Part shown: piece by piece, positions 59,538-64,000 of the stretch
How the letters are laid out: every line of letters starts with the position of its first letter
How positions within the stretch are numbered: the stretch's first letter is position 1
Assembly: GCF_013868415.1 (NCBI RefSeq)
Contig: NZ_JACEMT010000050.1
Span: 49,023 to 113,022 of the forward strand
Length of the DNA: 64,000 nt
Direction of reading: 5' to 3'
DNA from: Marinobacterium marinum
GTDB lineage: Bacteria > Pseudomonadota > Gammaproteobacteria > Pseudomonadales > Balneatricaceae
The notes under the pieces: generated by a model
The model's database searches: none
What the model was told of the DNA's origin: nothing
The model's input: only the letters and a program-made list of their open reading frames with translations
Made by a program: the position numbers and the translations under genes

Positions 59538-60788
59538 TCAGGACTGGAGCAGTCGAGCCACGCGTGTCACCAGCAACGCACCCAGTACCGACAGGCAACC
59601 CGTTGCCAGCCAGGTCAACTGCCACCCACCGGCCCACGCGGCCAGAGCCCCGATCATGGGCGGAGTCACCAACTGTCCCAAAGCCGACAGCTGCAACATC
59701 CACCCCACTGCTGTCGAAATCACGCTACTGTCTGGCGCCAAGCGCACCGCAAGAGAAAACAGCACACCGGGGATGATGCCTCCCACCGCAGAAAAAATCA
59801 CCACGGCAACATAACGCAGCCAGGGCATTGCAACCGTCCAGTTTGAAAACGCGACCCAGGTCGTCAGCGTCATCACGGCAAAACCGCTATACAACAACTG
59901 CCGTACGCCAACACCGGCATGCAGCAAACGCCCCGACATCACATTGCCGATCACATTCGCCGCAGCCGCAATCGCAGTCAATACCCCAACCAGCGCCCCA
60001 TCCAATCCTGCTTCCGTATAAATGGAGGGCAAAAAACCAATCACCGATAACCACTGCCCCGAATAGGCCGCGAAGATCAACGCGACCAGCCAGGGACCGG
60101 GGCTGCTCAGAGTTAACGCCAAACGACTTAGCAGCACCCTTAACCCCGACAACGGCGACCCGCCATGCATGCGATCTCCCTGCGACAGCACGGGTACCGA
60201 CAGCCCGACCCAGACCAGCATTAGCGCCGTGATAACCGCACAGAGCCACCACCATCCCTGCCAACCGAGCTGCTGGATCAGCCAGGGCCCGACCAAGAGT
60301 CCACCACCGGTGCCAAAGCCCATGTAACAACCCCACCAGCCCAACCTCAGGCTCAATTTTTCAGGCATCACCAGCTGCCGAATCAACCCAGGCCCCGACA
60401 GAGTCACCAGCAGAAAACCGCCTCCCTCTAGTGCACGCAGCACCAACAATGCGGCCGCTGAGTCGGCCAGCCCACCCAGCATACTGGTCAACGTCAGCAC
60501 CGCCAGGCCCGTCACAATACTGCGTTTCAATCCAACACTATCCGCCAGCACACCAATGAGCGCCCCGCCCAGCATTCCGGCCAGCTGTACCAAAGACAGC
60601 AGAAATCCGGCCTGCACCAGGCTCACGCCCAATTCTGCCTGTAACACCGGAATGGCCGGAGGCAATTTCCCGATATGTAACGCGGCGACAATACCCGCCA
60701 GCATAACAACCACTTCCGGGGCGACACCCCCACGCCTGAATTCGGTTACACTCACCTGGCTATCCTTGTGCTGCCCAAAAAGATCCAT
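59538..60788 (-). CDS. MFS transporter
   Basis: A 416-residue, 12-helix major facilitator; start taken at 60788 (MDLFGQHKDSQVSV), 53 bases after rnz, because the upstream frame overlaps the rnz stop. The loop 2-3 motif reads GALIGVLADSVGLKRS (G-x-L-x-D-x-x-G-x-(K/R)). Overall pattern is of the CynX/NimT-like group; substrate unknown. The stop codon lies in the loop of a perfect 10-bp hairpin (59528-59537 with 59541-59550). Confidence 0.85.
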   Translation of the reverse strand: MDLFGQHKDSQVSVTEFRRGGVAPEVVVMLAGIVAALHIGKLPPAIPVLQAELGVSLVQAGFLLSLVQLAGMLGGALIGVLADSVGLKRSIVTGLAVLTLTSMLGGLADSAAALLVLRALEGGGFLLVTLSGPGLIRQLVMPEKLSLRLGWWGCYMGFGTGGGLLVGPWLIQQLGWQGWWWLCAVITALMLVWVGLSVPVLSQGDRMHGGSPLSGLRVLLSRLALTLSSPGPWLVALIFAAYSGQWLSVIGFLPSIYTEAGLDGALVGVLTAIAAAANVIGNVMSGRLLHAGVGVRQLLYSGFAVMTLTTWVAFSNWTVAMPWLRYVAVVIFSAVGGIIPGVLFSLAVRLAPDSSVISTAVGWMLQLSALGQLVTPPMIGALAAWAGGWQLTWLATGCLSVLGALLVTRVARLLQS

Positions 60789-60841
60789 TCTACGACCACC
60801 AAGCCAAAACCCCCACCCAACATTGGAAGCCGCCGAAAAAC

Positions 60842-61813
60842 TCACTCCGGCAGTTTGGAAACCTCACCATTACGCGCTATCGAATAGGTGTCAAAGTCCT
60901 GCCCCAGATGCAGCCGGCCGGAATAATACTGCTCGGCCTCATCGCGCAAGGATTCAATTGACAGGTCTTTCGGACGTTTCGGATGTAAAAGATAACGCGG
61001 ACTGAAATGTGTCAGCAGCAAAGCAGGCAGGCCCTGCGTCTCGGCAAAACGTGCGACTTGGGCCGCACAACTGTGCCCTGGTCCTGGCCCCACACGCTGC
61101 AATACAGCTTCGGTATAAGTTGCCTCATGTACCAGCAACTGCACACCGCAACATGCCTCTGCCAACAACTCGGGGCGATCATTGTCTCCGGCCACCACCA
61201 CCGCCCGTGCCGCATGCGCAGGCATCCAATAGTCCCGTCCCTCCAGTTCACGCCCATCGCCCAAACGCACTCGCTCTCCCCTGTACAGGCGACTATAGCA
61301 AGCGGAAGGTTCTATTCCCTCTGCATTGAGGCGCACCGTGTCCAAACGCCGAGTAACCGCCACCTCTTCCAGGCGATACCCCCAGCACTCGGTTCGGTGA
61401 CTCAGGACGGCTGCCGTAATATCAAACGGCCCGCATGGCAGCTGTAATTGATCCGATACCTCGACAAATTCCAGCGGATATTCAAGGTGCAACTCTGTCA
61501 GCTCAATCACGGCCTGTATATAACGCCACACGGCGGCAGGCCCCACCAGTGTCAACGGTGCCGTACGACCATTCAACTGACAGGATGCCAGCACCCCCGG
61601 CAAGCCATAGCAATGATCACCATGTACATGGGTAATCAGAATGACTTTCAGCTGAAGCAGAGACAGTCCCGTGCGCAACAACTGATGCTGCGTCGCCTCA
61701 CCACAGTCAACCAGCACCCAAGCCTTCCCCCTCTCCGGCTGCACAGCAGTAGCACTGACATTTCGTTGTCGCGTCGGCGTACCTGAAGAGGTACCCAAGA
61801 GGGTGATTTTCAT
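60842..61813 (-). CDS. rnz: Ribonuclease Z (metallo-beta-lactamase fold)
   Basis: A 323-residue MBL-fold nuclease. LLGTSSGTPTRQRNVSA is the RNase Z N-terminus, ILITHVHGDHCYGLPG is the zinc motif HxHxDH, and LLVHEATY and LLLTHFSPRY are further metal motifs. The family matures tRNA 3' ends or acts as RNase BN. It is the last gene before the CRISPR array, reading away from it. Confidence 0.92.
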   Translation of the reverse strand: MKITLLGTSSGTPTRQRNVSATAVQPERGKAWVLVDCGEATQHQLLRTGLSLLQLKVILITHVHGDHCYGLPGVLASCQLNGRTAPLTLVGPAAVWRYIQAVIELTELHLEYPLEFVEVSDQLQLPCGPFDITAAVLSHRTECWGYRLEEVAVTRRLDTVRLNAEGIEPSACYSRLYRGERVRLGDGRELEGRDYWMPAHAARAVVVAGDNDRPELLAEACCGVQLLVHEATYTEAVLQRVGPGPGHSCAAQVARFAETQGLPALLLTHFSPRYLLHPKRPKDLSIESLRDEAEQYYSGRLHLGQDFDTYSIARNGEVSKLPE

Positions 61814-61865
61814 TTTTATAACTCACTATAAAATTCACCAGTACACATAACATTTATCCACAGCA

Positions 61866-61893
61866 GTAGAAAACTGCCTGTGCGGCAGCGGAC
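61866..61893 (-). repeat. Degenerate terminal CRISPR repeat
   Basis: The 28-base unit keeps the central CTGCCTGTGCGGCAGCG but differs from the consensus at repeat positions 1, 3-6, 8 and 26 (plus-strand numbering). Sequence decay of this kind marks the leader-distal end of an array. Confidence 0.85.
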
Positions 61894-64000
61894 AGAGCAT
61901 TTTGGGAGTAATTCAGGTCTCTGCGTTTCTCAGCTGCCTGTGCGGCAGCGAACTCAGGCGGTGCTGGTTGATGGCCGCAGCCCTGTTTCTCAGCTGCCTG
62001 TGCGGCAACGAACGCATTGCAGGCGCGACTGTCGAAGATGCAGGATTTCTCAGCTGCCTGTGCGGCAGCGAACATTGCAAGACTTCATGTGGGCTCACGG
62101 CCAGTTTTCTCAGCTGCCTGTGCGGCAGCGAACGAGCCGACGCTGATCCAGCGGATTGCCCACCTTTTCTCAGCTGCCTGTGCGGCAGCGAACTGGAGCA
62201 CCAATAAAAACCCGCATCCCAATCCTTTCTCAGCTGCCTGTGCGGCAGCGAACGGCCTGCATTGCTCGTGCCAGAGTGTCAGCCATTTCTCAGCTGCCTG
62301 TGCGGCAGCGAACTCCGACGACCTGACCCTTTGTTTGCACTATCCTTTCTCAGCTGCCTGTGCGGCAGCGAACAGTGCGACAGAGCTGATGGACTCAGCC
62401 AGGGCTTTCTCAGCTGCCTGTGCGGCAGCGAACAGGAGTATGGTGATGGTGGCGATTCATCTTCTTTTCTCAGCTGCCTGTGCGGCAGCGAACGTCATCT
62501 TCCAGCAGGAGAACGCGACGATTACTTTCTCAGCTGCCTGTGCGGCAGCGAACTGTCACCGGAGCCAATTTTACCGCTTCTTGCATTTCTCAGCTGCCTG
62601 TGCGGCAGCGAACAAGCATGACGGCGCAGAGCGATCAGCATTGTTTTCTCAGCTGCCTGTGCGGCAGCGAACTTGCTGAGCATAGACACCAAGTCGATGT
62701 TTCCGTTTCTCAGCTGCCTGTGCGGCAGCGAACGCACGTGATGCAGCCCGTGCAGAGCGAGAGTTTTTCTCAGCTGCCTGTGCGGCAGCGAACGTGTCCC
62801 GTATCCGCAAGGTGTGGGGCGATCTTTTCTCAGCTGCCTGTGCGGCAGCGAACAAGAAAACTAAAGGGACGCCTTCGCGCCAATTTTTCTCAGCTGCCTG
62901 TGCGGCAGCGAACTCGAAGAAACAGGGCTGCCGCGAAAGCATAGCTTTCTCAGCTGCCTGTGCGGCAGCGAACCGTCAGGTCAAAAAGTTACTAACTGCC
63001 CGGCTTTTCTCAGCTGCCTGTGCGGCAGCGAACCCTTCCGCATCTTCTCGGCTCAGCAGCAGACCTTTCTCAGCTGCCTGTGCGGCAGCGAACAGCAGGC
63101 GCTGGGAGACAAAAACGACCATGCGTTTCTCAGCTGCCTGTGCGGCAGCGAACGTCCCAGACTTCAGCTCGCTTGCGTTCAGGTTTTTCTCAGCTGCCTG
63201 TGCGGCAGCGAACACGGTATAGTGTCGGAGCTGGGTGGTGATGATTTTCTCAGCTGCCTGTGCGGCAGCGAACTAGCGGCACATGCCGATATCCGGGTTG
63301 ACGGTTTTCTCAGCTGCCTGTGCGGCAGCGAACGCATGAATGCAGTCATGGAAAAACTGCTGTCCTTTCTCAGCTGCCTGTGCGGCAGCGAACCTGTCGG
63401 AACACCGCCGCAAGCTTTGCTACCGTTTCTCAGCTGCCTGTGCGGCAGCGAACAAAGACAAGATCGCCAACAGCACCGACCCGATTTTCTCAGCTGCCTG
63501 TGCGGCAGCGAACGCGTGGTGCAGAGGGCACTGCGCCTCAAGATTTTTCTCAGCTGCCTGTGCGGCAGCGAACTTGTATTCTCGAAAAATGCGACCGCCT
63601 CAATATTTCTCAGCTGCCTGTGCGGCAGCGAACCCAACCACTCCCACCCGGCGTACTTATCTACATTTCTCAGCTGCCTGTGCGGCAGCGAACGGACGGC
63701 ACGGTGATCAATGCTGTGCCAGATGTTTCTCAGCTGCCTGTGCGGCAGCGAACACCGCGACAATACATACGACGCGCAGCTGTCCTTTCTCAGCTGCCTG
63801 TGCGGCAGCGAACGTGCCAGCCTGACGATCAGCAGTGTAGAGCGCTTTCTCAGCTGCCTGTGCGGCAGCGAACGGACAGGACGCCGCCGAGTCTGCGCTT
63901 GCGATTTTCTCAGCTGCCTGTGCGGCAGCGAACGAGGGCGTTAGCCACCTGTTCGAACTGGGCTGTTTCTCAGCTGCCTGTGCGGCAGCGAACAAGTCGC
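61866..64000 (-). CRISPR. Type I-F CRISPR array (36 repeats, 35 complete spacers, open at window end)
   Basis: Repeats of 28 bases recur every 60 bases from 61866 to 63993. Read on the minus strand the repeat begins GTTCGCTGCCGCACAGGCAG and ends CTGAGAAA, matching the type I-F repeat of E. coli and Pseudomonas, with a 6-bp hairpin GCTGCC/GGCAGC and the CTGAGAAA handle. Spacers are 32 bases except one of 31 (62614-62644) and the next of 33 (62673-62705). No two spacers are alike. The first repeat is degenerate and the third has one change (G to A at 62008), placing the old end at 61866 and the leader, and probably cas genes, beyond 64000. No cas gene is in the window. Confidence 0.97.

Noticed and set aside
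61880..63995. Long overlapping open frames on both strands encoding repetitive proteins (repeating LSCLCGSE, SAACAAAN, LPVRQRT, LPHRQLRN or AAAQAAEK)
   Set aside because: The 60-base repeat period is a multiple of three, so each frame stays open through the CRISPR array. No ribosome sites or real protein features; they are artefacts of the array.

Overview
The window is chromosomal DNA of a gammaproteobacterium, most likely an Oceanospirillaceae/Oceanospirillales-type marine or aquatic bacterium. This rests on the gene order of the nlpD-to-rpsB block (shared with Pseudomonas and Oceanospirillales), a FabY-type ketosynthase, RegB/RegA redox regulators, a BCCT osmolyte transporter, an OprD-type porin and Vibrio/Oceanospirillum-type flagellar H-ring genes. 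No rRNA or tRNA gene, insertion sequence or prophage was recognised.

Positions 1-26.4 kb form a long, tightly packed minus-strand block read from rpsB down to nlpD: rpsB-tsf-pyrH-frr-uppS-cdsA-rseP-bamA-skp-lpxD-fabZ-lpxA-lpxB-rnhB-dnaE-accA-tilS-pyrG-eno-ftsB-truD-surE-pcm-popT(DUF368)-nlpD (cut by the window edge). It covers translation, phospholipid, lipid A and outer-membrane protein assembly, replication and stress functions. Four genes that usually sit in this block are absent from their usual slots: dxr (between cdsA and rseP), kdsA (between pyrG and eno) and ispD/ispF (between ftsB and truD). Three of the four belong to the MEP isoprenoid pathway.

Positions 26.6-38.6 kb are mostly plus strand: map and glnD, then a flagellar H-ring type cluster (FlgP-like LPP20 lipoprotein, LysM protein, convergent LpoA-like protein, FlgT) preceded by a FliA-like promoter, a ZapB-like coiled coil, an OmpA-like lipoprotein, FabY and two paralogous small lipoproteins.

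Positions 38.6-53.9 kb hold tatD, prfC, an exonuclease/cNMP-CBS-DUF294 pair, a BCCT transporter, a RegB-RegA pair, a lone CbiM-like permease, rimI with a HolD candidate, leuA, a MalY/PatB C-S lyase, a secreted beta-barrel-like protein and a membrane-anchored LuxR-type regulator.

Positions 53.9-61.8 kb hold an OprD-like porin, then a long leader that reads as a cyclic-di-GMP-I (GEMM-I) riboswitch with its own terminator. The leader stands before a three-gene operon: retropepsin-like zinc protease, membrane inactive transglutaminase, ATP-grasp ligase. This riboswitch-operon pairing is the most interesting signal in the window. An MFS transporter and RNase Z follow on the minus strand.

From 61,866 to the window end lies a type I-F CRISPR array with 36 repeats and 35 complete spacers. 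Its old, degenerate end is at 61,866, and its leader and any cas genes lie beyond the window.
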